From: Gibbula magus
Lineage: Eukaryota; Mollusca; Gastropoda; Trochida; Trochidae
NCBI GenBank assembly: GCA_936450465.1
Contig: OW388296.1
Span: forward strand, 34,806,586 to 34,870,585
Reading direction: 5' to 3'
DNA length: 64,000 nt
The position numbers and the translations under genes are program-made. The notes under the pieces were generated by a model that worked only from the letters and a program-made list of their open reading frames with translations, was not told the origin of the DNA and ran no database searches. Positions 45,890 to 56,888 of the stretch are shown in pieces. Position 1 is the first letter of the stretch. Each line of letters opens with the position of its first letter.

Positions 45890-47279
45890 CAGGGATGCAG
45901 ATTCAAATTTTTGCCAGTCGGACATTTCATCTTTCATCTTTGACCCAAAAAGACGAACCCGGAAGTAAAAATTTGTTATGAATAAAGTATCAGAAAGTAT
46001 TACTATTTGTTGGTTCTTCAATTCATTGCATACTATTAAACATAACACGAAAGCAATTAACGATAACTATTTATTTATCATTAACATCCATAAAATGGTT
46101 CATAATTTAAAATCAGTGTTTACCAACTACGATTTACCGACAGTGCTAGTTTGAGCGAGTTTACACAAGTGAGTTTACAAGCGAATTTGCGTCAAGATAG
46201 ACGAGAAAATTCTAATAATTTAATTGCACATAGTTCATCAAAAGTTCAAATCATGGACCAAATGATATGTACCTTCTAATTAATCATTTTAAATTCAAAG
46301 GAACTCGTTTTCAATAGCGATATAATTTACGTAAACTCACAACTCGGCAGAGCACGTGGTCCAACTATTTTCCATACGACTATTTTCCTATTCAAGGTGT
46401 AATTACGAATTTGAACTTATTCTAATAAGATTACTTTTATATTTTATTTGGAGACATATTTCGCAATTGTAAATGAATAATTATAAAATAAAAAGAAGTA
46501 ATGTAAACGCAAGAAAAATTGGAGTTTTTAAATTAGCATACCTATTTATAACGTGTGTCATAATGTAAATGCGATGGGCAATGCGATCCTTCGTAGCGTC
46601 ATACAAACGGTGTTTGACTACATAACGTCTCGTGATATATTATTGATAATTATTCGTTTTTGATAAGTTTATTTATTTTGAATTTGTATAATAGCTTTAC
46701 CATACATCGATATTGATCTATCATATTTGTTGAAATATGTTACCTTTGTTTTATGACCGAGATATTATTAAATTTATCGGGATTCAAATAGCAAAATCTC
46801 AATCTGTAACAAATTCATGAATCACCGGTACGGTGAAGCCACACGTTCATGCAAAGTTTATCTTTGACAAAATTTGTTTATAATGCGATTTTAATGAAAT
46901 CTTTTTCGTAAATAATGTTGTGAAATGGGTCACATCTTTCAGTCACTAAATGACACTGGAAATTTCAATTAAATAACAAACGGTAAGTGTTTTTTCTGCC
47001 GACAATTCTAATTTACTGAAGATAATGATGATTGACGTTGTGCCTCGTGCTGTGAAGAATAAATGTGACTTCTTGACTGGATCAACATATTTCAATTTCA
47101 TGAACAATTATGACCGACACAAGCAGGGCCGTTTGCCTTTATTTAATGCTTGTAAATTTAGTTTTTCCTTTTATTTTCTGCAATCGGTCAACTGATGTCC
47201 GATAGGTCAATTTTCCATTCGGTCAAACTGGATTTACAATCGGACATGTCCGGCAAATAGACCGATTTCTGCATCCCTG
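45890..47279 (-). mobile_element. hAT-like non-autonomous element, copy A (1390 bp)
   Basis: CAGGGATGCAGA at the left and TCTGCATCCCTG at the right, flanked by identical 8-bp duplications GTGTACAC (45882-45889 and 47280-47287). An 8-bp duplication with a CAG...CTG terminus is the hAT signature. The subterminal CCGGACATGTCCG motif lies inside the right end. No transposase frame is present. It aligns along its whole length with copy B at 60289-61745 in reverse orientation. Confidence 0.9.
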
Positions 47280-47287
47280 GTGTACAC

Positions 47288-47910
47288 TAACTCAAGGAGA
47301 GACAAATTATCATTGCTTGTCATGATTCTCATTACAATCTGAAATGAATGGAAGTGATAGAATCCTACAAACAGGTAAAAACTTAATGGATGTCTCTTTG
47401 AAAATTTACAATATGCTTGACCCAAGGTAACGCACCTGTACCACAAAGCCACTTGTTGAACAGGAGATTTTCAATTCATAAAAAAATGGATATAATTAAG
47501 TAATTTTAGCCAAATCTTCCTGCGGCTAAAATGTAATGAGGTTCCAAAGAACAAAGCAATTGATTGGTGGAGTAGCAGCACAGGAGTGTTACTGAGGGCC
47601 AGCCAATAGAGCAGTTTTATGTAATGTAGAACATTATTTTTATGCAGTGTGATTTGTCTGTCTGTATACTATATATATACAATCTTAATTCTAGGACATG
47701 TAGTTTATTCCCCTAAAGAAAACCTCATTATACTCCAAGTTTGTAATGCTGAAAGATACATTCTTACTTATTCCAGTGTTTTAACCCATCTACCTGTCGA
47801 TCTGTACTTTGGTTCCAATTCTCTTGTTTTTAAGCACTGTTCTCACTGATAACCTAGTGATGGTACTGAATTTCTGTCTTTTTGAGTTTTACGACCAATG
47901 AGTATAGTCT
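47288..47910. other. spacer, nothing recognised
   Basis: Frames of 66-72 codons without motifs. No gene. Confidence 0.4.
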
Positions 47911-48274
47911 TTAAAGGGGCAGTAGCATGTTTTTTTGCAAATTTTATTTTTTCGAATTTCCCATCTATAATGATAGTTTATGTCCTTTATATTTAATTTA
48001 GAGGGTAAAACATTTTATTACAAAAACCAATTACCCGTAGTGGTAATAACCGTGTTGCATATAAAGCAAAAATTACATGGCGGTCATTTTATTGTGAACA
48101 CAATTTATTATTTCGATTGACAAAAACGATTCCCATGGCTTTACGGAACCATGTACACTCATTTGTTAACTTGATTTTCTGAAGAGAGAAGGGTGTTTTA
48201 CTTTTGGTGACATTATTTTTCAAATACATTTCATCGACTTATTTCAGTGAAAAAACGTGCTACTGCCCCTTTAA
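47911..48274 (-). mobile_element. TTAA-flanked MITE, AGGGGCAGTAGC family, copy 3
   Basis: TTAA at both ends around AGGGGCAGTAGCATG...ACGTGCTACTGCCCCT. The interior aligns in reverse to copies 1 and 2 (for example TAATGATAGTTTATG, ACATGGCGGTCATT). Confidence 0.82.
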
Positions 48275-49214
48275 ACAACTGATAGCTTTGGATTTGTCAG
48301 TAGGGTCACCCTCAATATGAAGACCTTACAAAGAAAAACTAACATTTGAAATAACTATCACTGAAAACTTGTTCTCCCGGCCAGCCACCTTTAAAGGTAG
48401 TGCTGACTAGAGTTTCTCAGAGGCTTAACAAAGACCTCTGACTCATGTTTTATCCTGTACATAATGACTACAGGAAGGTGCTAATCTCAACGTGAAAGAA
48501 GGGGACTTTCTGGATCAGGTCCAGATAAGTAAACATGGGCATATCAAAGGACAATTTGGATCAATTAGTCCTGCTTTTGGTCTTCAAAGGATGCCAACTC
48601 TTATCCAACATTACAGTTTCCTATTCTGCTGACTGAGGAAGGAAGGTGAAATCTTTGTTGCTTCTGGTTCTCTTTTACCAAATTTGGTGTTCTTCCAAAG
48701 AATAACGATTGCTTGTTAGGTTCCACTTACTTGCAGACTGGTGATTTGTGGCAAATTGTTATGACAGATATTGATGTTGAAATAAGCACCATTTACTAAT
48801 GATGTTTCCCATGTCATGACTTCAAAGACTTGTAAAAATGTGAATCAATTTCTGCCGGAAAGTAGCTTTTCCAATATTTTCTTGATTTGATATGTAATGA
48901 TTGTTGAAGCCATGATATACCCGAGTTAAGACATTGATCAGCTTCATTACTGTCTATGATATATGGGGAATGTTTTGTGTGTCCACGGGCGACAAGTCCC
49001 AAACATAAATGAAAATAGTCATCCATTTAAGATCAATTATCAAAGTGACAAGTTTCATAGCTCTTAATTCTCAAGGTTTTAGATTTGTAATCATTACTGA
49101 GAATTGGTTGTCATCTATTATGGTTGTAACATCAATCTAGAATGTTTGAAAAGACAGAGATTGGAATGTCTTACAACCTGAGTACAGGAAACACCTTTTC
49201 TTTTTCAATCCTAC
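48275..49214. other. non-coding stretch; one weak exon-like segment
   Basis: At 48474 an acceptor-like ATAATGACTACAG precedes an open frame reading EGANLNVKEGDFLDQVQISK. The first donor-like GT (GTCCAG) is weak. This may be chance; no family is recognised. The rest is unremarkable. Confidence 0.3.
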
Positions 49215-50080
49215 ACGAACAGGTGCTCTTGTACACAGTGTGTTCTCCTACACAAACAGGTGCTTTTGTGTACACAGTCTGTGCTCCTACACAAACAAGT
49301 GCTCTTGTGTACACACAACATGTGCTCCTACACAAACAGGTGCTCTCGTGTACACTTGGCCTGATGTATGAAGTTTGCTCTTGTGTACACACAGCGTGTG
49401 CTCCTACACAAACAGGTGCTCTTGTGTACACAGTCTGAGCTCCTACACAAACAGGTGCTCTTGTGTACACAGTCTGAGCTCCTACACAAACAGGTGCTCT
49501 TGTGTACACAGTCTGAGCTCCTACACAAACAGGTGCTCTTGTGTACACAGTCTGAGCTCCTACACAAACAGGTGCTCTTGTGTACACAGTCTGAGCTCCT
49601 ACACAAACAGGTGCTCTTGTGTACACAGTCTGAGCTCCTACACAAACAGGTGCTCTTGTGTACACAGTCTGAGCTCCTACACAAACAGGTGCTCTTGTGT
49701 ACACAGTCTGAGCTCCTACACAAACAGGTGCTCTTGTGTACACAGTCTGAGCTCCTACACAAACAGGTGCTCTTGTGTACACAGTCTTGAGCTCCTACAC
49801 AAACAGGTGCTCTTGTGTACACAGTCTGAGCTCCTACACAAACAGGTGCTCTTGTGTACACACAACATGTGCTTCTACACAAACAGGTGCTCTTGTGTAC
49901 ACAGTCTGTACTCCTACACAAACAGGTGCTCTTGTGTACACACAACATGTGCTTCTACACAAACAGGTGCTCTTGTGTACACAGTCTGTACTCCTACACA
50001 AACAAGTCCTCTTGTGTACACACAACATGTGCTTCTACACAAACAGGTGCTATTGTGTACACTTGGCCTGATGTATGAAG
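49215..50080. repeat. 39-bp minisatellite
   Basis: Unit CTCCTACACAAACAGGTGCT then CTTGTGTACACAGTCTGAG, 39 bp (for example 49441 to 49480), about 21 copies including variants with CACAACATGTGCT. The unit length is a multiple of three and lacks stops in several frames on both strands, giving apparent frames of 140-240 codons (for example VYTRAPVCVGAQT repeats on the minus strand). Strand-symmetric openness and lack of any start context argue against a protein. The closing word ACTTGGCCTGATGTATGAAG occurs at 49354 and 50061. Confidence 0.95.
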
Positions 50081-51055
50081 TTTGCCATCATCTCTAATCC
50101 GTCTGCTTTCTGTACGTGTCTCTACGAGGGGATCATGTCATATATTTCACTTAGTGTTCTAACTTTGAGTGGATTAATTGTAACAAAAATATTATCTTGT
50201 TTGTCTTGACGCCTATAGTGATGAAGAGAGAAATAATGCATGTAAGCTCGTTTGGCTTGTTTGGCTTGAAAATGCTAAGGGGTTTTGTCTAAAGAATATT
50301 GAAGGATTATTTGGCATTTTATGTGATTTTCCATCATTTAATGGATGTTTCTATATTTGATAGATATTTTATAACTTCCCAAAAGTAAAATATTTAGAAA
50401 TAAAGCCTTTAATGTGTCTGCCTTATAAAACATTAAACAGATTTTATTCTTTTGCCTTTTTATGGACTTACGTTGTCATTTGATTTTGAGCATCTTTTGT
50501 ACATCTCATCAAATCCACTTTCAGTATTTTTGGCTTACCATAAGTTTTATTGATTTATGACATATAAGTGATATTTTTTAATGCGGCTATTAAAGAAAAC
50601 AAAAATGTTATGTATGATGTTGGAAGGTTAGTTAGTTGAAAGCAGAATATGATGTTGCACTGTTTCACTTTACTTATAACAGGAATGTAATATTCAAGAC
50701 CCAAACTTCTGTATACAAACTGTTTAAAGTTTGAGGTTAATTACTGACGACAGTTGACAGTAAAGCATTGATTGTATTTGATATGTTATCTGCTTAAAAT
50801 CCAATTTATTGGGATCTGATGATTAACTGAATTTATTTTTAATGTCCTTTGTTGCTGAAACTCTAAGTCAAATGGTTGTTGGTTGCTCTAGGATTACCAT
50901 CATACTTCTGTGTGGGAGAATATTGATGAGCTTCTTCATTACTAGTTATTCTCACATGAAATTGAAAGTTGAGAAATAAAGATTTTTGTTACAAATTATG
51001 ATGAAGTGGTTTGCGTGCCTCTTTCTTTTTAGTGGATAACGTTCTGGTGTTCCTT
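50081..51055. other. non-coding stretch, nothing recognised
   Basis: AT-rich. No gene or repeat recognised. Confidence 0.45.
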
Positions 51056-52330
51056 CGACTACTGATCTCCTACAACCTCCTTCATCTTCTTCCAAACTCC
51101 TTCAACACCCTACAACCTCCTTCATCTTCTACCAAACTCCTTCAACCCCCTACAACCTCCTTCATCTTCTTCCAAACTCCTTCAACCTCCTACAACCTCC
51201 TTCATCGTTTTCCAAACTTCTTCAACCCCCTACAACCTCCTTCATCCTCTTCCAAACTCCTTCAACCCCCTACAACCCCCTACAACCTCCTCCATCCTCT
51301 TCTAAACTCCTTCAACCCCCTACAATCTCGTACAACCTTCTTCAACCTCCTACAACCTCCTTCATCTTCTGCCAAACTCCTTCAACCTCATACAATCTCC
51401 TACAATCTCCTTCAACCTCCTACAACCTCCTTCAACTTCCTACAACCTCCTTCATCTTCATCAACTGCTTCAACCCCCTACAATCTTGTACAACCTCCTT
51501 CAACCTCCTGCATCCTTGTACAACCTCCTTTAACCTCCTACAACCTCCTTCGACCCCTTAACACCTCCTTCAACCTTTTCCAACCTCCTTTAACCTCTTT
51601 CAACCCCATACAACCTCCTTCAACCCCTTACAACCTCCTTGAACCTCATTCAACCTCATACAACCTCCTTCAACCTCCTACAACCTCCTGCAACCTTCTT
51701 CAAACTCATACAATTTCGTAGAACCTCTTTCAACCCCCTACAATCTCCTTCAACCTTTTTCAACCCCCTACAACCTCCTTCAACCCCTTACAACCTCATT
51801 CAACCTCCTTTAACCTCATACAACCTCCTTCAACCTCATACAACTCCCTGCAACCTTCTTCAAACTCATACAATTTCCTACAACCTCCTTCAACCCCCTA
51901 CAATCTCCTTCAACCCTTTACAACCTCCTTTAACCTCATACAACCTTTTTCCACCTCCTGTAACCTCCTTCAACATCCTACAAACTCCTTCAACCTCATA
52001 CAATTTCCTACAACCTCCTTCAACCTCCTACAAACTCCTTCGATCTCATACAAATTCCTACAACCTCCTTCAACCTCCTATAAACTCCTTCAACCTCCTA
52101 AAAATTCTACAACCTCCTTCAACCTCCTCCAAACTCCTTCAACCTCATACAAATTCCTACAACCTCATTCAACCTGATACAATTTCCTACAACCTCCTAC
52201 AATCTCCTTCAACCTCCTACAAACTCCTTAACCTCGTACAATTTCCTACAATCTCCTACAACCTCCTTCAACCTCATACAATTTCCTCCAGCCCCTTACA
52301 ACCTCCTTCAACCTCCCTCAACCTCTTCTA
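51056..52330. repeat. 10/20-bp minisatellite, G-depleted on + strand
   Basis: Degenerate tandem TTCAACCTCC and TACAACCTCC decamers, with TTCATCTTCTTCCAAACTCC variants in the first 300 bp. The + strand has only scattered G residues over about 1.28 kb; the minus strand carries GGAGG or GGGGG every 10 bp. Frames of 236-242 codons (Pro/Ser/Thr/Leu/Asn/Gln repeats) result from the lack of stops and are not called as a gene. Confidence 0.92.
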
Positions 52331-53350
52331 TTCCATCTCTCCCATACTACCAAAAGGCACAATTTAGCCTTTCCATTAGTTTTGAGAAACTAATGTATTT
52401 GTATTTCATCTTCTTAAAGTCAGGCAAAATTAATAACTTTTCGGGGAAAATGTCTGAAGACGGATGAGGGAACGAACTATACTCTAGTGTAGATGAAAAT
52501 CTGTTCAGGTAAGCACAGAATTGATTCAGAAAATCATATATGTTTAGTTCGAAATTTGGCAACTTTTTTAATTGAAGTAAAAATTTAGCAACTTTGTTTT
52601 AGAGAGATTCTGAGTAGGTTTTTTTTCCAAATTGATGTTAATCATGTAAACTAACTAAGTATTACGAAATTAAGATTACCCATGCTGGACTCTCTATATT
52701 TGCTGTGCTGTGACTGTTTTAGCACTGACAATGGTCTGCAGTAGAGTATCAAGTCAAGTGATCCCACCTCCTTTACTGTTGTAATCAAGATACAAGTGTT
52801 GATCAGGCCGGTCCAATGGGAAGAATAATACTCAGCTACTTGTGGAAACTCGGCCAGTAGTGGAAGCGTTTGTAGTCTTGAAGCAAACTTGAATTATAGC
52901 TCATACCAAGTAACGGTTGATATGTTGGACATCTATGATATAGTTTGATACATGGAATAAACATAGGAGTAGGATGCTATTGTGGAGTTGTAGTTCCTCA
53001 GTGAGACGGGGTCTGCTCCTGGATCAGTGAAGACCTCTGCAGATACGGGACACTTGTCAACGCTGGTATGTGTACTGTTAAAACAGATCTAAGTATCGTT
53101 ATGGCACTCATGGGCCAGAGACTCCTTCTGCACATTTAGGAGGCTGTATGCAGTTAACGCTGGTAGTATCAACAGGAGATCTAATGAACATCTATTTGAT
53201 TTTGAAACAGCGAGTGTTGATTGATGTCTGGGGGGATTAGACGGGGCTGCATTTATATTGCTTATAACATTAAACTGTGTACAGGGGATTGATTTACAAG
53301 TGATGCTGTTGATGAAGTGTTTAGGAGGTAGAGGCTGGCAAATGCATCAG
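52331..53350. other. non-coding stretch, nothing recognised
   Basis: No open frame of note and no repeat seen before the 58-bp array. Confidence 0.4.
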
Positions 53351-54262
53351 TTGCTGTCCGCTTGTGTGTAGAGCCTGTATCTTACCTAGTCCCGTGGATA
53401 GAACAGTCAAGACCCACAGTTAGCTTGTGTGTAGAGCCTGTATCTAGTCCCGTGGATAGAACTGTTAGGGCCTTCAGTCAGCTTGTGTGTAGAGCCTGTA
53501 TCTAGTCCCGTAGATAGAACTGTTAGAACCAACAGTCAGCTTGTGTGTAGAGCCTGTATCTAGTCCTGTGGATAGAACTGTTAGGACCCTCAGTCAGCTT
53601 GTGTGTAGAGCTTGTATCTAGTCCCATAGATAGAACTGTTAGAACCAACAGTCAGCTTGTGTGAAGAGCTTGTATCTAGTCCCATGGATAGAACTGTTAG
53701 GGCCCTCAGTCAGCTTGTGTGTAGAGCTTGTATCTAGTCCCGTGGATAGAACTGTTAGAACAAACACTTAGCTTGTGTGTAGAGTCTGTATCTAGTCCCG
53801 TGGATAGAACAGTCAAGACCCACAGTTAGCTTGTGTGTAGAGCCTGTATCTAGTCCCGTGGATAGAACTGTTAGGGCCTTCAGTCAGCTTGTGTGTAGAG
53901 CCTGTATCTAGTCCCGTGGATAGAACTGTTAGAACCAACAGTCAGTTTGTGTGTAGAGCTTGTATCTAGTCCTGTGGATAGAACTGTTAGAACCCACATT
54001 CAGCTTGTGTGTAGAGCCTGTATCTAGTCCCGTGGATAGAACAGTTAGAACCAACAGTCAGCTTGTGTGTAGAGCTTGTATCTAGTCCTGTGGATAGAAC
54101 TGTCAGCTTGTGTGTTGAGCCTGTATCTAGTCCCGTGGATAGAACTGTTAGAACCAAGAATCAGCTTGTGTGTAGAGCCTGTATCTAGTCCCCTGGATAG
54201 AATTAACTGTTAGGACCCTCAGTCAGCTTGTGTGTAGAGCCTGTATCTAGCCTGTATTTAAT
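53351..54262. repeat. 58-bp minisatellite with 406-bp higher-order repeat
   Basis: Unit AGCTTGTGTGTAGAGCCTGT, ATCTAGTCCCGTGGATAGAA, CTGTTAGAACCAACAGTC; spacings 53422, 53480 and 53538 give 58 bp. About 16 copies, two of them truncated. The rare variant GAACAGTCAAGACCCACAGT occurs at 53401 and 53807, 406 bp apart (7 units), and the next two units also match in order, so a 7-unit block was duplicated. Confidence 0.94.
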
Positions 54263-55559
54263 CTGTTTCTATCTAAAAGAAAAGTTAATCAAACTTTTTT
54301 CCATCAATTAAAAATGTTATCACGCACATTGACATTTTATCTTCCAATAAGAATTAAGATACGATGCTTTGCACGAGATTACATGACAACCAAGAACTGC
54401 AGATCGGTATCAGACGATGCTGTGGGTGAAATGCTTGGTAATTAATCAAAATGACATCAGACACATTGACACTACATATTTTTCTGATAATTAAATACTG
54501 TGTCTTACATGACCAAGAATGATTGTTGGTATCAGACCATGCTAGATGTGCTGCTGAGGATGCTGGGAAATCATTTGTTCACTTCCTGTTTCCCAGCTTG
54601 CACCTGTTAGGACATGTATGTTGTTTAACCTGTACTAACAACCACAAACAAACATATTCTTAACCTTAGTTCTTGAGGCTGTTTTCTTTTAAGAGCTGTG
54701 TTTTTATTCAAACCTTTGCACACACTTTAACAGGGAGATGGATTATTTGGCAGCCATTGGTTCCGGAGATCTGCCGATAATGTGATTTATGCCCCACGGA
54801 GATTTGGTTCAAAGCAATTAGAAAGTTCTAAAAGAAAATAGAGATTTTTGGAAGCAAATAGCTGCACTGTTCATCAATATTTTACTTTTGATCAGTTGAG
54901 GAGGTCTCCAGTTGTCGTATACCAAGATTGTTATGTCCAATCTGTATTCAACTGTCCGCACAGCATCGCAGGAACTTGTATTGTCCAAACTGTTGTTTTT
55001 ATGTTTGTGATAGAAATCTGCATGTTTGAAGAATTTATATTAAATGATTAAATGAAAGGAATTGTCATTGGCCATTAAACCGTGATTTCAGAGAAACTTA
55101 TTTTGTAGAAGATGGAGTTGAGTGAGCTGCATGCTGTAAGGATTAGTGGTGTTATGATTGCGTGGATTTGTTGAGTATCAATATAAGTTTTTGTTATCTC
55201 ATTGCAATACAGTGTGATTGATCTTTACACAGAATATCTGTCTTCCCTTGGCAAATCACAACCAGTGATTATTGCAACAAGTTACAAAGTTCTTCCGTTC
55301 ACCAGAACTTTTCTCCAGCTGTAGATTAGATGAAGAAAAAAACTGTCATGTTATTTCAATGATACATTGCGTTCTGTCAAAATTTCATTTGAAAGCAAAT
55401 TGAGAAAAACAAGAAGTTTGATATTGTGCCAGGCAACAGCCGAAGTCATCAAGTTCATGTTTGTTGATGCTATTTGGCTCATTCAGTTTCTGTCTCAACA
55501 CTTTAGTTGCTGAATTGGTCAGTGTCAAACCATTGCTTCCGCTTTTTGCTGCAATACTG
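54263..55559. other. non-coding stretch, nothing recognised
   Basis: A diverged direct pair, ACCAAGAACTGCAGATCGGT...CAGACGATGCT and GACCAAGAATGATTGTTGGT...CAGACCATGCT (about 54390 and 54510), suggests an old 120-bp duplication. No gene recognised. Confidence 0.4.
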
Positions 55560-55725
55560 CTCACTCACTCACTCACTCGCTCGCTCGCTCACTCACTCAC
55601 TCACTCACTCACTCACTCACTCACTCACTCACTCACTCACTCACTCACTCACTCACTCACTCACTCACTCACTCACTCACTCACTCACTCACTCACTCAC
55701 TCACTCACTCACTCACTCACTCACT
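55560..55725. repeat. (CACT)n microsatellite, about 41 repeats
   Basis: Uninterrupted tetramers except for a CGCTCGCTCGCT patch near the left end. The same tetramer forms the tail of the main SINE, so the array may have grown from a SINE tail, although no SINE body adjoins it. Ser/His/Leu-Thr frames across it are artefacts. Confidence 0.97.
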
Positions 55726-56296
55726 AATATGCAATTTTAGAATAGATAAATGATAAATGATAATAGATAAATGACTTGTCAATCTGCCAATGCATATCTA
55801 CCTCATGCTGTAGTGACTGAGGAGAAGCTGATAGATACACTGGACAGTGGACAAGGTTGATGGATGAGGATCTGATCAGTGTACTGTCTATATACATCAG
55901 TGTGATGGTCGTCGTGTTATCAAGATGTACGCTGATGAAGCTAATGATTTGTTTACAGTCATCACTCCTGTCTCTCACTGCCTAGAGGTTGAAGACATCA
56001 ATATATTACTATATTGACATTGGCACTGCCACAAAAAACATCACAAAACACCAAAGTTTGTGATGAGCATAAAAATCAATGGATAAGATTGACAGTCAGG
56101 TACTAAATGAAGACAGAAAACATCAACATTGTTATAGACCATCTACAATTTAAGAAACAATATGTTTCATTTCAGTGGGATTATTTGGTAATTAAAAGCA
56201 GGCCCACTTGGGTAATTTCTTATTATTTATATGTATGTCTTAATTGTTACATATTTATAAGCCTTAACCTTAAAGGTAATGAAGTATGTAATACCT
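55726..56296. other. non-coding stretch, nothing recognised
   Basis: Short GATAAATGATAAATGATAATAG run after the array. No gene. Confidence 0.4.
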
Positions 56297-56328
56297 AATG
56301 AGCTACATAGCCAATGGCTCTATTCTTA
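56297..56328 (+). repeat. (CCGT)n-headed dispersed repeat, tail only
   Basis: CTAATGAGCTACATAGCCAA then TGGCTCTATTC matches the 3' end seen at 10821-10852 and 32266-32297. The head and units are not visible upstream. Confidence 0.65.
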
Positions 56329-56888
56329 TTCCAAAACTTTAAAAAAGTGCCGCTTTTAAAATGTATTTCCAATATAATTTATGTCAACATGCGATGGGCT
56401 ATAGGTCTTCACTAGTGACAACAACTTTTTTTCCATATATGAACTTTTTTCCATACTGGAACCTTATCTTATTTTCACCAATAAATGGACATAAGGGCAA
56501 TAAGAGTTGGTCAGATGGTTTACACTGTGATGTCTATCAGAGCAATTACAACCATCGATAGAATGGCATCCTTTATGTGTTTATCTTTCCTTTATGATAG
56601 AGTATATTTATGGCTTAGATTGCTGTCTTTATTCATTGCCAGGACACCGCTAGTTCAGATACATAGACAATTATAAAGAGAGAAGAATGGCCAGCAAATG
56701 ACATGTTTCTCTAAGGTTTCTAGTTTAACAAGTATGTCATGTCTACAGTTGATTGCAGCTGTGTTTGTCTTGATATGTCTTCTCTCATTAGGTCTTCTCT
56801 CACTAAGTCTTCTCTCGATAAGTCTTCTAACTAGTGTGTGGGTGGATTATAGTTGAGATTTCATGCATTTATGGTTATTTAGTGCGTA
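56329..56888. other. non-coding stretch, nothing recognised
   Basis: TCTTCTCTCATTAGG, TCTTCTCTCACTAAG and TCTTCTCTCGATAAG form a short run at about 56777-56825. No gene. Confidence 0.4.

Noticed and set aside
45890..47279. hAT transposase gene
   Set aside because: No frame with the expected BED, catalytic or dimerisation motifs; the element is non-autonomous.
49215..50080. CRISPR array
   Set aside because: Contiguous 39-bp tandem units without unique spacers, in an animal genome context.
49171..50097. Frames of 140-240 codons on both strands
   Set aside because: Product of a 39-bp stop-free unit; equally open on opposite strands.
51011..52367. Pro/Ser/Thr/Gln-rich frames of 236 and 242 codons
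   Set aside because: Arise from the 10-bp C-rich repeat lacking stops; overlapping frames are equally open, so a mucin-like gene is not supported.
55461..55740. Ser/Leu/Thr/His repeat protein
   Set aside because: Translation of a (CACT)n microsatellite.
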